Below, one piece after another: positions 8,726 through 17,245 of a stretch of DNA of 64,000 nt (positions within the stretch are counted from its first letter, which is position 1; each line of letters opens with the position of its first letter). The position numbers and the translations under genes are program-made. The notes below the pieces were generated by a model, which saw only the letters and a program-made list of their open reading frames with translations, made no database searches and had not been told where the DNA came from. Source of the stretch: Bog-473 sp036268485 (lineage in GTDB: Bacteria > Actinomycetota > Acidimicrobiia > Acidimicrobiales > RAAP-2); NCBI GenBank assembly GCA_036268485.1, contig DATAUC010000077.1, positions 124,001 through 188,000 on the forward strand, in the 5' to 3' direction.

Positions 8726-9372
8726 TCACCAGGCATTCCAGTGGATCTGGCGTTGCCAATCGCTCCTGGAACCTGGCTTGAACTCGAACCCGATGGTGTG
8801 GGCGACGGGGATAAGCGCGACCTGCATCACGTCGTCGTAGGGGAGGCCCAGAATGTCTGCCACCTCGCGCTCGTACTCCAAGTGCAATCCGGTCCAGGCC
8901 GTCCCCAGACCCCGTGACGAGCGGCGAGCATGAAGCTCCACGTTGCCGGCAGGATGGATCCCCATGTCACGGCTTGGACGAGCGGCGAAGCCCCTTCGAT
9001 CCGGCCTTCAATGCAAGGGATGACGAGCACTGGGACTTCGTGGAGATGCTCGGCCAAGTAGGCCGAGGAATCCATCATCCGTTGCGCTTCCGGTGGTGTC
9101 GTGGGCGGATCATTCTGGATCTTCGATTTCCGGTGGAGATCGCCAATGGCGACCTTCTGCCGCTCGTCGGTGACCACCAAGAAATGCCACCCTTGCTGGT
9201 TTCCGGCCGACGGCGCTTGAAAGGCCAGCTGGAAGCACTCCTCCAACAACGCCCGCTCCACCGGCCGGGTGAGATCCAAGCGCCGACGCACGGCCCGGGT
9301 GGTTGACAGCAATTCATCGGTCGATAGGGGGCGAGCGGTCGTGTCGCTCCCATCAACGGCTGAGGTTCGCAC
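8726..9372 (-). pseudogene. Nitroreductase-family gene with a one-base frameshift
   Basis: Two overlapping frames join into one nitroreductase of about 215 residues. The first runs from the ATG at 9372 (RAVRRRLDLTRPVE, APSAGNQQGWHF, ITWG-like segment) to WSFMLAAR near 8920. The second continues SSRGLGTAWTGLHLEYEREVADILGLP to the stop at 8726. A single base is missing around 8915-8922 relative to the family pattern MLAARSRGLGTAW. The product would be an FMN-dependent oxidoreductase or BluB-like enzyme. Either the gene is broken or the assembly has an indel. Confidence 0.7.
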
Positions 9373-9428
9373 TGGTCCCCCTCTCTCGACTCATCCTGTC
9401 GAATACCCCTGGGGGACCGTCAGTAACC

Positions 9429-9842
9429 TCACGCCGTGAGGCGGGCCAGCAGTTCCCTCAGTTGATCCCGCTCGGCCACGTCGAGTTGCCCGACGAGCGT
9501 GGCGACGCTCTGACGAATGGCCTGGCCTCCGATTCGGGCCAGCGTATGGCCCTCCCGTGTCAGGGACACGTGCACTGACCGTCCGTCGTCGGGACTGGCG
9601 ATGCGTTCCACCAGACCACGCGCTTGCGCCCGGTCGATCAGTCCGCTGATCGATGACTTGTCCAGGCCGAGGTGCTCGGCCAGTTCGGTCATCTTGGGCT
9701 GACGGTCGACCAGAATGCCGAGCACTCGGAGCTGTGTGGTGGACAGGTCATGGTCGGCCGCTACCCGATTCAAGACCGTCATGACGGCAAAGGACATTTG
9801 TACCAGGGCATCGGTCAGACCGAGCGCAGACCGTTTCGTCAT
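9429..9842 (-). CDS. MarR-family transcriptional regulator
   Basis: A 137-residue winged-helix regulator. The dimerisation helix (residues 1-30) precedes LSTTQLRVLGILV, the recognition region MTELAEHLGLDKSSISGLIDRAQARGLVER and the wing SPDDGRSVHVSLTREG. It is divergent from the oxidoreductase gene at 9891 with only 48 nt between the starts, and a perfect 10-nt inverted repeat lies in that gap, so it very probably represses itself and the neighbour in response to a small ligand. Confidence 0.9.
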   Translation of the reverse strand: MTKRSALGLTDALVQMSFAVMTVLNRVAADHDLSTTQLRVLGILVDRQPKMTELAEHLGLDKSSISGLIDRAQARGLVERIASPDDGRSVHVSLTREGHTLARIGGQAIRQSVATLVGQLDVAERDQLRELLARLTA

Positions 9843-9860
9843 CAGAACACCCTAGTTGAG

Positions 9861-9881
9861 GTAGTTGGTATTACCAACTAC
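9861..9881. promoter_or_regulatory. MarR operator palindrome
   Basis: GTAGTTGGTA and TACCAACTAC form a perfect inverted repeat with a one-base centre, in the 48-nt gap between the divergent MarR and oxidoreductase genes. Size and symmetry fit a MarR dimer site. Confidence 0.75.
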
Positions 9882-9890
9882 CCTGATGGC

Positions 9891-10859
9891 ATGTACGCAG
9901 CGGTAGTCGACGCATTCGGGCAGCCACCCCACTATCGGGAATTCGAAACGCCCCAACCTGTGGGCGAGCATGAGGCCCTGGTGGAGGTGGTGGCATCGGG
10001 CTTGCACCCGAGGGTCCGCTCGCAGGCCACCGGCACCCATTACACCAGTACCGAGGAGCTGCCCCTCATTCCCGGCATCGACGGGGTCGGGCGGCTGGCC
10101 TCCGGAGGGCTGGTGTACTTCGTGTTGCCGGACACCACCATGGGCGCCATGGCGCAGCACACGGTGATCGACCTGCGCCGCTGCATCCATTTGCCCGACG
10201 AGACCGATCCGCTTCTGGTGGCGGCGGCCATGAATCCGGGTATGTCGTCCTGGGTCGCCCTGAGGAAGCGCGTCCGAATTACGCCGGGTCAGAGCGTGCT
10301 GATCCTGGGCGCCACCGGCAGTGCGGGCCAGTTAGCCATTCAGGTTGCCAGGCACCTGGGAGCGGGCCACATCATCGGTGCCGGGCGTGACGCCACGAGG
10401 CTGGGTCTGTTGCCTGGGCTCGGTGCCCATGATGTTGTCTCGCTGACCGGGGCCGCCGCCGACGTAGCCGAAGCCTTGGGCAAGGCGGCCAGCCATGTCG
10501 ACGTCGTTCTCGACTACCTGTGGGGAACGCCGGCCGAAGAAGCCATGCTGGCCCTGGCGCGTGGCCGGGCCGACCCCGGCCAGCCACTGCACTGGGTGCA
10601 GATCGGCGCCGTAGCCGGCCCTACCGCACAGATCCCCTCGGCCGCCCTGCGCTCCACCAATCTTTGCCTCATGGGGAGCGGACAAGGCTCCGTGCCCACC
10701 CGCGACATCTTGTCCGAGCTTCCCGCCTTGGCGACCGAGATCGCCCACGGGACCTTCGAGTTGCACGTGGAGGCGGAACCGCTCAGCCTGGTGGAGTCGG
10801 TGTGGACCAAGCCCGTACGGGCTGATGGACGGATCGTCCTCACACCGTCCATGACCTGA
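9891..10859 (+). CDS. Zinc-less MDR-family alcohol dehydrogenase/quinone oxidoreductase
   Basis: A 322-residue medium-chain dehydrogenase/reductase. The N-terminal GroES-like half contains VVASGLHPRVRSQATG and PGIDGVGRLASGG; the Rossmann half has the NAD(P) motif ILGATGSAGQLAIQVARHLGA near residue 145. Structural zinc cysteines are absent, as in the quinone-oxidoreductase branch. The reading frame is open further upstream, but ATG at 9891 is the first start clear of the MarR operator and gives the canonical N-terminus MYAAVVDAFG. Presumed repressed by the divergent MarR protein. Confidence 0.88.
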   Translation: MYAAVVDAFGQPPHYREFETPQPVGEHEALVEVVASGLHPRVRSQATGTHYTSTEELPLIPGIDGVGRLASGGLVYFVLPDTTMGAMAQHTVIDLRRCIHLPDETDPLLVAAAMNPGMSSWVALRKRVRITPGQSVLILGATGSAGQLAIQVARHLGAGHIIGAGRDATRLGLLPGLGAHDVVSLTGAAADVAEALGKAASHVDVVLDYLWGTPAEEAMLALARGRADPGQPLHWVQIGAVAGPTAQIPSAALRSTNLCLMGSGQGSVPTRDILSELPALATEIAHGTFELHVEAEPLSLVESVWTKPVRADGRIVLTPSMT

Positions 10860-10876
10860 CTGTCGCCCGCAAGCTT

Positions 10877-12082
10877 TCAGGATTCCGGCGGCCCCTCGGC
10901 CGGTTCTGGGGCAGCGGATTTCGGGGCCCGACGGGCGATGATGTGGACATCGATGCCGGCAGGAGCCGCCAGCTGGGAGATCTTCCTGACGATGGAGCCG
11001 CCGCTTTTCAGCTCCTGCCAGCGACTGCGCCCACTCGAACCCACCACAATCTGGGTGATCTGATTGGCCCGAGCAAAGTCAAAGAGGGCCTGGGCGGGAT
11101 CGTCGGCGTGCACCTCGTTCCAGCGCGCACCGACATCGGTTGTCAGCTGCCGCAACAGTGCCAGCTGCTCGTCGTTGGATCGCTTGGCGTTCTCGCTCGA
11201 GACGATATGGAGGACGTGCAGTTCCCCCTTGATGCGCGCCGCCATGCGCGACGCTCGCCGCACGATGGTGTCGGTACCCGGGGCTCCGGTGACGCCGACC
11301 AGAATGCGCTCGCTGGTTTCCCATAGGACATTGGTCTGCCGGCTCTTGAGGTGCTCGAGCAGCTCTTCCTCTGTCTCGTCAGCCAAAAAACGCAGGGCCA
11401 GTTCCCGCAGCGCCATCAGGTTGTCTTCACGAAAGAAGTTGGTCAGCGCCTTGGGGACCTTCTCGGGTGGGTAGATGTTGCCGTGCAGCATCCGGCGCCG
11501 GAGCTGTTCCGGCGAGGAGTCCACCAATTCGATCTGGTCGGCCTTGCGCAGGACCCAGTCGGGCACCCGCTCGCGGATGGCGACGCCGGTGATCTGCTCC
11601 ACGGCGTCGGCGATGCTCTCCAGGTGCTGAATGTTCACCGCGGTGATGACGTCGATGCCCGCATCGAGCAGTTCCATGACGTCTTGCCAGCGTTTTGCAT
11701 TGGCGCTCGCACCCGGGATGTTGGTGTGGGCCAACTCGTCAACCAACGCCACCTTGGGCCGACGAGCCAGCACGGCCTGCAGGTCCATTTCCTCAAAGAT
11801 CGTGCCCCGGTACTCGACGGCCTTGCGGGGTACGACCTCAAGGTCGTTGATCAGTTGTTCGGTCAGGGGGCGACCATGACACTCGACGAATCCGATGACG
11901 ACATCAGTGCCCCGCTGCTTGCGGCGGTGGCCTTCGTTCAACATGGCATACGTCTTACCCACGCCGGCCGCGGCACCGAGATACAGGCGGAAGTGTCCGG
12001 CGGCTTCCACCCCGTCGGACGAATCGTCCGGGACGGCAGGGGGAGTGCGGACCGCTTCAAAGTTGCTCTCACTATCAGCCAT
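10877..12082 (-). CDS. kdpD: Truncated KdpD: sensor domain plus Usp domain, no histidine kinase
   Basis: A 401-residue protein equal to the cytoplasmic N-terminal part of KdpD. It has the KdpD domain with Walker A GAAAGVGKTYAML (near residue 36), VDELAHTN (Walker B) and the conserved RWQDV and AVNIQHLES segments, followed by a universal-stress-protein domain (ILVGVTGAPGTD, VVGSSGRSRWQEL). The four membrane helices and the histidine kinase of full-length KdpD (~900 residues) are missing and no kdpE is nearby. Short KdpD forms of this kind are known from cyanobacteria and some other phyla. It is divergent from kdpFABC and probably senses potassium or ATP. GGAGAG precedes the ATG by 6 nt; a TTG two codons upstream is less likely. 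Confidence 0.88.
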   Translation of the reverse strand: MADSESNFEAVRTPPAVPDDSSDGVEAAGHFRLYLGAAAGVGKTYAMLNEGHRRKQRGTDVVIGFVECHGRPLTEQLINDLEVVPRKAVEYRGTIFEEMDLQAVLARRPKVALVDELAHTNIPGASANAKRWQDVMELLDAGIDVITAVNIQHLESIADAVEQITGVAIRERVPDWVLRKADQIELVDSSPEQLRRRMLHGNIYPPEKVPKALTNFFREDNLMALRELALRFLADETEEELLEHLKSRQTNVLWETSERILVGVTGAPGTDTIVRRASRMAARIKGELHVLHIVSSENAKRSNDEQLALLRQLTTDVGARWNEVHADDPAQALFDFARANQITQIVVGSSGRSRWQELKSGGSIVRKISQLAAPAGIDVHIIARRAPKSAAPEPAEGPPES

Positions 12083-12215
12083 GAACAACTCTCCGTCTCT
12101 CCCGAAACGCAGACTAACGGTGGTCCGAGACGCAGTTCAATGGCGTTGACAACCTATTAACACGGATTGCCGTTCATTAACTTCGCGTTGATACCCCGGG
12201 CACCAAAGTGGATTC

Positions 12216-12299
12216 ATGGCTGATTTTCTTACTGTCCTGAGCATCGGTGCCTTCATCGCCGTCTTCTCGGGTCTCATTTGGGTTTTGGACCGGGTATGA
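12216..12299 (+). CDS. 27-residue single-helix membrane peptide upstream of kdpF
   Basis: MADFLTVLSIGAFIAVFSGL is the start of a 27-residue peptide ending IWVLDRV. It forms one hydrophobic helix with a charged C-terminal tail. Its stop overlaps the kdpF start (ATGA), so the two are translationally coupled. Similar tiny membrane ORFs occur ahead of kdpF in other actinobacteria, to my recollection without an assigned function; a role as an extra Kdp lipid-like or assembly peptide is only inferred. Confidence 0.6.
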   Translation: MADFLTVLSIGAFIAVFSGLIWVLDRV

Positions 12300-12385
12300 G
12301 CCTCGTCCAAGGCATCCTGCTCGGCATCTCCGGGGTGGTCTTCATCTACCTCGGCATTGCCATGTTCAAGCCTGAGTGGTTTTAA
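12296..12385 (+). CDS. kdpF: KdpF, small subunit of the potassium-transporting ATPase
   Basis: A 29-residue peptide, the same length as Escherichia coli KdpF, with one membrane helix and the typical ending YLGIAMFKPEWF. KdpF stabilises the KdpABC complex. It overlaps the upstream 27-residue ORF by 4 nt and its TAA is immediately followed by the GTG start of kdpA. Confidence 0.88.
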   Translation: MSLVQGILLGISGVVFIYLGIAMFKPEWF

Positions 12386-14077
12386 GTGGGCTTCTTCTGG
12401 ACCATCGTCGTGCTCATCATTGCCCTGGCGCTCTGCTGGAGGTACCTCGGCAGCTACATGGTGGCGGTCTACGAGGGAAGGGTCCACTTCCTCGGGTTCA
12501 TAGAGCGGCCGATCTACCGGCTCCTGGGCACCAGCCCCGACAAGGAGCACTCGTGGAAACGCTACGCCGGTTCGCTGGTGGTCTTCTCCGGGCTCTCCAT
12601 CGGCATTACCTACGCTCTCTTGCGCTTGCAGGGCTCGCTGCCCCTGAATCCGCAGCACCTGGGTGCCGTGCCGCCGGCCTTGTCGTGGAACACCGCCGCC
12701 TCGTTCGTCACCAACACCAACTGGCAGAACTACGGCGGCGAAGAGACCATGTCGTACCTGTCGCAAATGGCTGCACTCACCGTCCAGCAGTTCGTCACTC
12801 CGGTGGTTGGCATTTGTGTGGCCCTTGGCATCATCCGTGGATTCTCCCGCAAGAATTCGCCCACCATCGGCAACTTCTGGGTCGACATGGTGCGTGGTCT
12901 CCTCTACATCGTCACACCCATCGCCATCGTGGGCGGACTGATTTTCGTTGGTCAGGGCGCGGTCGACACACTGAGTGGCCCCGCCCACATCCACGACGTG
13001 CTCAACGGCGTGTCGCAGACGATTGCAATCGGTCCGGTCGGCTTCATGGAGGCCATCAAGCAGCTCGGCACCAACGGTGGTGGGTTCTTCAACACCAACT
13101 CGGCCCATCCATTCGAGAATCCGACGGGACTGACCAACCTGCTCTCCATCATTCTTCTCCTGGCCATCCCGGTCGCTCTGACCTACGTGTTCGGCAAGAT
13201 GGTGGGAGCGGTTCGACAAGGCGTGGCCGTGTTGGCCGCCATGACCATCATCTTCGGGTGCTGGGTTGGCTTCGCCGTGGCCGCCGAGCACCAGGGCAAT
13301 CCCGCCGTACAGGCGGCTGGCCTCACCCATCAGCCATCCGGGAACACCGAAGGCAAGGAGGTGCGCTTCGGCGTCCCGAGCTCTGCTCTCTTTGGCGTGT
13401 CGTCGACGCAGACGTCAACCGGTTCCGCTGACAGTGCCTACGACTCCTTCACCCCGGTCGGTGGGGGTGCCCTGCTCACCGGCATGATGATCGGTGAGGT
13501 GACTCCCGGCGGAGTCGGCAGTGGGATGTACACCATCTTGATCTACGCCATCATCGCCGTCTTCTTAGGTGGCCTCATGGTCGGCCGAACACCGGAATAT
13601 TTGGGGAAGAAAATTCAGACCACGGAGGTGAAGCTGGCCGGTCTGGGGTCACTGGTTATGCCGATTGCCGTGCTGGCCGTCACCGCGGTGGCCTTGTCCC
13701 TCCATGCCGGCCGGGTGGCTCCGGAGAACGCTGGACCACATGGCTTCACCGAAATCCTCTATGCGCTCACCTCACAGGGGAACAACAACGGTTCTGCGTT
13801 CGGTGGCCTAACCGGCGATACCACCTTCTACAACGTGCTCGGTGGTATCGACATGCTGATCGGTCGCTTCGGGATCATGATCCCGGCCCTGGCCCTCGGC
13901 GGCGTCCTGGCCGCCAAGAACACGGTGCCGGCTGGTGCCGGAACCTTCCGAACCGACAGTCCAATGTTCGTCGGGCTCCTCATCGGTGTGATCCTCATCA
14001 TCGGTGGCCTCACCTTCTTCCCCGCCGTCTCGCTCGGGCCCATCGTCGAGCAGTTCAGTCACGGAAAGTTCTTCTAA
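12386..14077 (+). CDS. kdpA: KdpA, potassium-binding channel subunit
   Basis: A 563-residue polytopic membrane protein, the channel-like potassium-translocating subunit of the P-type Kdp ATPase. The four selectivity-filter loops of the family can be seen, including NYGGEETMSY, GTNGGGFFNTNSAHPFENP and SQGNNNGSAFGG. Length equals that of known KdpA proteins (~560). It starts with GTG directly after the kdpF stop and overlaps kdpB by one base (TAATG), forming one operon with kdpBC. Confidence 0.97.
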   Translation: MGFFWTIVVLIIALALCWRYLGSYMVAVYEGRVHFLGFIERPIYRLLGTSPDKEHSWKRYAGSLVVFSGLSIGITYALLRLQGSLPLNPQHLGAVPPALSWNTAASFVTNTNWQNYGGEETMSYLSQMAALTVQQFVTPVVGICVALGIIRGFSRKNSPTIGNFWVDMVRGLLYIVTPIAIVGGLIFVGQGAVDTLSGPAHIHDVLNGVSQTIAIGPVGFMEAIKQLGTNGGGFFNTNSAHPFENPTGLTNLLSIILLLAIPVALTYVFGKMVGAVRQGVAVLAAMTIIFGCWVGFAVAAEHQGNPAVQAAGLTHQPSGNTEGKEVRFGVPSSALFGVSSTQTSTGSADSAYDSFTPVGGGALLTGMMIGEVTPGGVGSGMYTILIYAIIAVFLGGLMVGRTPEYLGKKIQTTEVKLAGLGSLVMPIAVLAVTAVALSLHAGRVAPENAGPHGFTEILYALTSQGNNNGSAFGGLTGDTTFYNVLGGIDMLIGRFGIMIPALALGGVLAAKNTVPAGAGTFRTDSPMFVGLLIGVILIIGGLTFFPAVSLGPIVEQFSHGKFF

Positions 14078-16140
14078 TGACCACCGTCACCGCAACGCCC
14101 GCCCCGTCCAGTTCCGCGCCTCACGGCGTGGCCCAGGCCCGAGGACTCTTTGACCCGAAGATCCTCAAGGAGGCTCTCGTCGGCTCCATCACCAAGTTGG
14201 ATCCCCGGGTGCAGATCAAAAACCCGGTCATGTTTGTCGTGCTCATCGGCTCCGTCGTCACGCTCATTGAGTCGATCGCCCATCCGGGAAAATTCAACTG
14301 GTCCATCACCATCTGGCTGATCCTCACCGTCATCTTCGCCAACTTCGCCGAAGCCATGGCCGAAGGTCGGGGCAAGGCCCAGGCGTCTGCATTGCGCAAG
14401 ATGCGCTCCGAGACCATGGCCCGGCGACTCTTGCCCGACGGCAGCGAGGAGCTGGTGGCTGCGGCGTCGCTGGCCAAGGACGACCTCGTCGTCTGTGAGG
14501 CCGGCGACCATATCCCCTCCGACGGCGAGATCGTGGAGGGCGTGGCCTCGGTTGACGAGTCGGCCATCACCGGTGAGTCGGCGCCGGTCATCCGTGAGTC
14601 AGGTGGCGATCGCTCCGCGGTGACCGGTGGCACCACGGTGCTGTCAGACCGCATTGTGGTGCGTATCACGGCGGAAGCCGGAAAGACCTTCTTGGACCGC
14701 ATGATTTCGTTGGTCGAGGGAGCCAACCGCCAGAAGACGCCCAACGAGATCGCACTGACCATCCTGTTGGCCGTGCTGACGATCATCATCCTGCCCGTGG
14801 TCGTCGTCCTCCAGCCGTTTGGTCATTACGCCGGGGCCACCGTGTCCGTTGTAATTCTCGTCTCGCTTTTGGTCTGCCTCATTCCGACCACCATCGGAGC
14901 CCTGCTCTCGGCCATCGGCATCGCTGGTATGGACCGTCTGGTGCAGAAGAACGTGCTGGCCATGAGTGGACGGGCCGTGGAGGCCGCCGGGGACGTGCAG
15001 ACCCTGTTGTTGGATAAGACGGGGACGATCACCTTGGGAAACCGCATGGCTTCTGACTTCTTTCCGGCGTCGGGTCACACCGAGCAGGAGGTGGCCGACG
15101 CAGCCCAGATGGCGTCCCTGGCCGATGAGACGCCCGAGGGTCGTTCCATCGTGGTCTTGGCCAAGGAGCGGTTCAACATCCGCCAGCGTGACCTCAGCGT
15201 CGACCATGAGTTCGTTCCTTTCACCGCCACGACCCGCATGTCGGGACTCAACGTCGACGGCCGCCAGATCCGCAAGGGTGCGGCCGAGTCGGTGCGCCAG
15301 TGGGTGCTCGATCAGGGCGGTGTGGTTCCCGACGGACTGCAGGACATCGTCGATCGCATAGCCCGGGCCGGCTCCACGCCATTGGTCGTGGCGGAGGACG
15401 CCAACATCCTCGGTGTCATTGAGCTCAAGGACGTCGTCAAGGAGGGCATTAAGGAGCGCTTCGCCGAACTGCGAGCGTCCGGCATCCGCACCATCATGAT
15501 CACCGGCGACAACCCGCTGACCGCGGCCGCCATCGCTCAGGAGGCGGGGGTCGACGACTTTCTGGCCGAGGCCACTCCTGAAGCAAAAATGGAGCTCATC
15601 AAGGCCGAGCAGCAGGGGGGCAAGCTCGTGGCCATGACCGGCGACGGCACCAACGATGCCCCTGCGTTGGCTCAAGCCGACGTCGGCGTGGCCATGAATA
15701 CCGGCACCACGGCGGCCAAAGAAGCCGGCAACATGGTCGACCTCGACTCGAACCCGACCAAGTTGATCGACGTGGTGGAGATCGGCAAGCAGCTGCTCAT
15801 CACCCGTGGATCCCTGACCACCTTCTCGATCGCCAATGACGTGGCCAAGTACTTCGCCATCATTCCAGCGCTGTTCGTCATCACCTACCCGCAGATCAAG
15901 TCCCTGAATATCTTGCACCTGCACAATGCGCAGAGTGCTGTGCTCTCAGCGGTGATCTTCAATGCCCTAGTCATCGTGGCGCTCATCCCGCTGGCTCTGC
16001 GCGGCGTCAAATGGCGTCCGTCCGGTGCCGCGTCCATCCTGCGGCGCAACGTCTTCATCTACGGCGTGGGTGGCGTGATTGCACCCTTCATCTTCATCAA
16101 GTTGATCGACCTCGTACTCACGGCGCTGCACGCCTACTAA
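14077..16140 (+). CDS. kdpB: KdpB, P-type ATPase catalytic subunit
   Basis: A 687-residue P-type ATPase that couples ATP hydrolysis to potassium uptake through KdpA. Motifs in order: SAITGESAPV in the actuator domain (TGES near residue 165), DKTGTITLGNR with the phosphorylated Asp (near 314), KGAAESV in the nucleotide-binding domain, MITGDNPLTA and MTGDGTNDAPAL of the hinge. About seven membrane helices flank these domains. Length is standard for KdpB. Confidence 0.98.
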   Translation: MTTVTATPAPSSSAPHGVAQARGLFDPKILKEALVGSITKLDPRVQIKNPVMFVVLIGSVVTLIESIAHPGKFNWSITIWLILTVIFANFAEAMAEGRGKAQASALRKMRSETMARRLLPDGSEELVAAASLAKDDLVVCEAGDHIPSDGEIVEGVASVDESAITGESAPVIRESGGDRSAVTGGTTVLSDRIVVRITAEAGKTFLDRMISLVEGANRQKTPNEIALTILLAVLTIIILPVVVVLQPFGHYAGATVSVVILVSLLVCLIPTTIGALLSAIGIAGMDRLVQKNVLAMSGRAVEAAGDVQTLLLDKTGTITLGNRMASDFFPASGHTEQEVADAAQMASLADETPEGRSIVVLAKERFNIRQRDLSVDHEFVPFTATTRMSGLNVDGRQIRKGAAESVRQWVLDQGGVVPDGLQDIVDRIARAGSTPLVVAEDANILGVIELKDVVKEGIKERFAELRASGIRTIMITGDNPLTAAAIAQEAGVDDFLAEATPEAKMELIKAEQQGGKLVAMTGDGTNDAPALAQADVGVAMNTGTTAAKEAGNMVDLDSNPTKLIDVVEIGKQLLITRGSLTTFSIANDVAKYFAIIPALFVITYPQIKSLNILHLHNAQSAVLSAVIFNALVIVALIPLALRGVKWRPSGAASILRRNVFIYGVGGVIAPFIFIKLIDLVLTALHAY

Positions 16141-16152
16141 GGACCATTAACC

Positions 16153-16782
16153 ATGCTCGCTCAACTCCGCCGTTCCGCCATCTTGTGCCTGATCTGCCTC
16201 GTTCTCTTCGGGTTGGCCTACCCACTCCTCGGGGTGGGCCTGTCGCGGAGCCTGTTCAGACATCAAGCCGACGGATCCATCACCGCCAATGGATCGACTC
16301 TCATCGGACAGAACTGGTCCGACACGAAGTGCCCTGGGCATCCCCTCGGGAGCTGCGTCTTCCAGGGTCGGCCTGACGACCTGGGTCCCTATGCCAGTGC
16401 CACCCTGAACCCGGCCGAGCACCCCGGGGACGACCCGCTGGTGGCCAACGGTGTGGCCGGAGAATCAGGGGCAACCAATCTGGGCCCGCGCTCGGCTGAA
16501 TTGGAGAAGTACACCAAGGAACTCGTGGCGTACTGGCACACGCGCGGCGTCAACCCGACGTCGGATCTGGTGACAACCTCGGGTAGCGGTATCGATCCCG
16601 ATATCACCCCGGATGATGCCCGAGCCGAAATTCCCATGGTGGCCGGGGCGACCGGACTGTCGGACGCCGCACTCTCACGCCTGATCGATCAGCAAACACA
16701 AGGTCCTGAGTTGGGATTCCTCGGTTCTCCCTACATCGACGTGCTGCAGCTGAACGAGGCACTCGCGCACTTGAAGAGTTGA
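16153..16782 (+). CDS. kdpC: KdpC subunit of the potassium ATPase
   Basis: A 209-residue protein with one N-terminal membrane helix (residues 8-30) and a periplasmic-side domain. Family segments are FGLAYPLLGVGLSRSLF, NGSTLIGQNWSD, FQGRPD, SGATNLGPRS and VPMVAGATGLSDAALSRLID-like (here IPMVAGATG). KdpC stabilises the KdpAB complex and raises ATP affinity. It follows kdpB by 12 nt and ends the kdpFABC operon. Confidence 0.96.
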   Translation: MLAQLRRSAILCLICLVLFGLAYPLLGVGLSRSLFRHQADGSITANGSTLIGQNWSDTKCPGHPLGSCVFQGRPDDLGPYASATLNPAEHPGDDPLVANGVAGESGATNLGPRSAELEKYTKELVAYWHTRGVNPTSDLVTTSGSGIDPDITPDDARAEIPMVAGATGLSDAALSRLIDQQTQGPELGFLGSPYIDVLQLNEALAHLKS

Positions 16783-16792
16783 CGTAGGAGAG

Positions 16793-17039
16793 ATGAATCT
16801 CGCCCTTGTTGCCTTTGGCGTCCCGACCCTGTTGCTCTACGGGTTGTCCCTGGTGCTTGTCATGTGGACGGTGGTCGACCTGGCCAGGAGGCCCGTCACC
16901 CAACTGCCAGCGGGAAGAATAGCCGTATGGATCATGGGGGGCGGTCGTCGGGTGGCTCTTCTTCGGCATTGTCGGTGCGTTTGTCGCCCTGGTCTATCTC
17001 GTAGGCCCGCGCCGGCAGATGAACGCTGGCCGGTGGTAG
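16793..17039 (+). pseudogene. PLDc_N-type small membrane protein, frameshifted in a G6 tract
   Basis: The 5' frame gives a membrane helix (LVAFGVPTLLLYGLSLVLVM) and WTVVDLARRPVTQLP, the pattern of the two-helix phospholipase-D-nuclease N-terminal (PLDc_N) proteins. After VWIM the expected second helix GAVVGWLFFGIVGAFVALVY is found in the +1-shifted frame and ends PRRQMNAGRW and TAG at 17039. Removing one G from the run of six Gs near 16936 restores an ~80-residue protein. The unshifted frame runs on to 17095 with an unrelated tail. It follows kdpC by 10 nt. Sequencing error, slippage or true decay are all possible. Confidence 0.65.
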
Positions 17040-17059
17040 GTGATGTGCCGTTCGATCAG

Positions 17060-17245
17060 CTAGCCCCGGTGGAGGTCGAGATCATCGCCCAATGACGCTT
17101 CCGCATCGTCAAGCGGCTCGACGCGATCTGCGTCGGGCACGAGGGCAACGGGCTCGGTGACGACCGGCATTTCCTGCTCCAAAGCATCGGCTTCGGGCCG
17201 GGCCGCATCGTGGTGGTGTTGGCGGGGATCCTCGGGCGTGGTCAT
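17060..17245 (-). CDS. Small acidic hypothetical protein with PEADALEQ motif
   Basis: A 61-residue hydrophilic, acidic protein starting MTTPEDPRQHHHD and containing PEADALEQ, a motif seen in many short actinobacterial hypothetical proteins (xEADxxEQ). There are no membrane helices. The ATG at 17245 is preferred over an upstream in-frame start because the family-like part begins there. Function unknown; it lies between the kdp locus and catalase, convergent with the former. Confidence 0.5.
   Translation of the reverse strand: MTTPEDPRQHHHDAARPEADALEQEMPVVTEPVALVPDADRVEPLDDAEASLGDDLDLHRG

Noticed and set aside
12083..12215. c-di-AMP (ydaO) riboswitch before kdp
   Set aside because: The gap is only ~130 nt and no conserved ydaO core could be recognised.
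12137..13330. 397-residue minus-strand open frame
   Set aside because: Lies antisense to kdpA; His/Asp/Glu-rich shadow product typical of high-GC genes.
14644..15924. 426-residue minus-strand open frame
   Set aside because: Antisense to kdpB, which has all P-type ATPase motifs.
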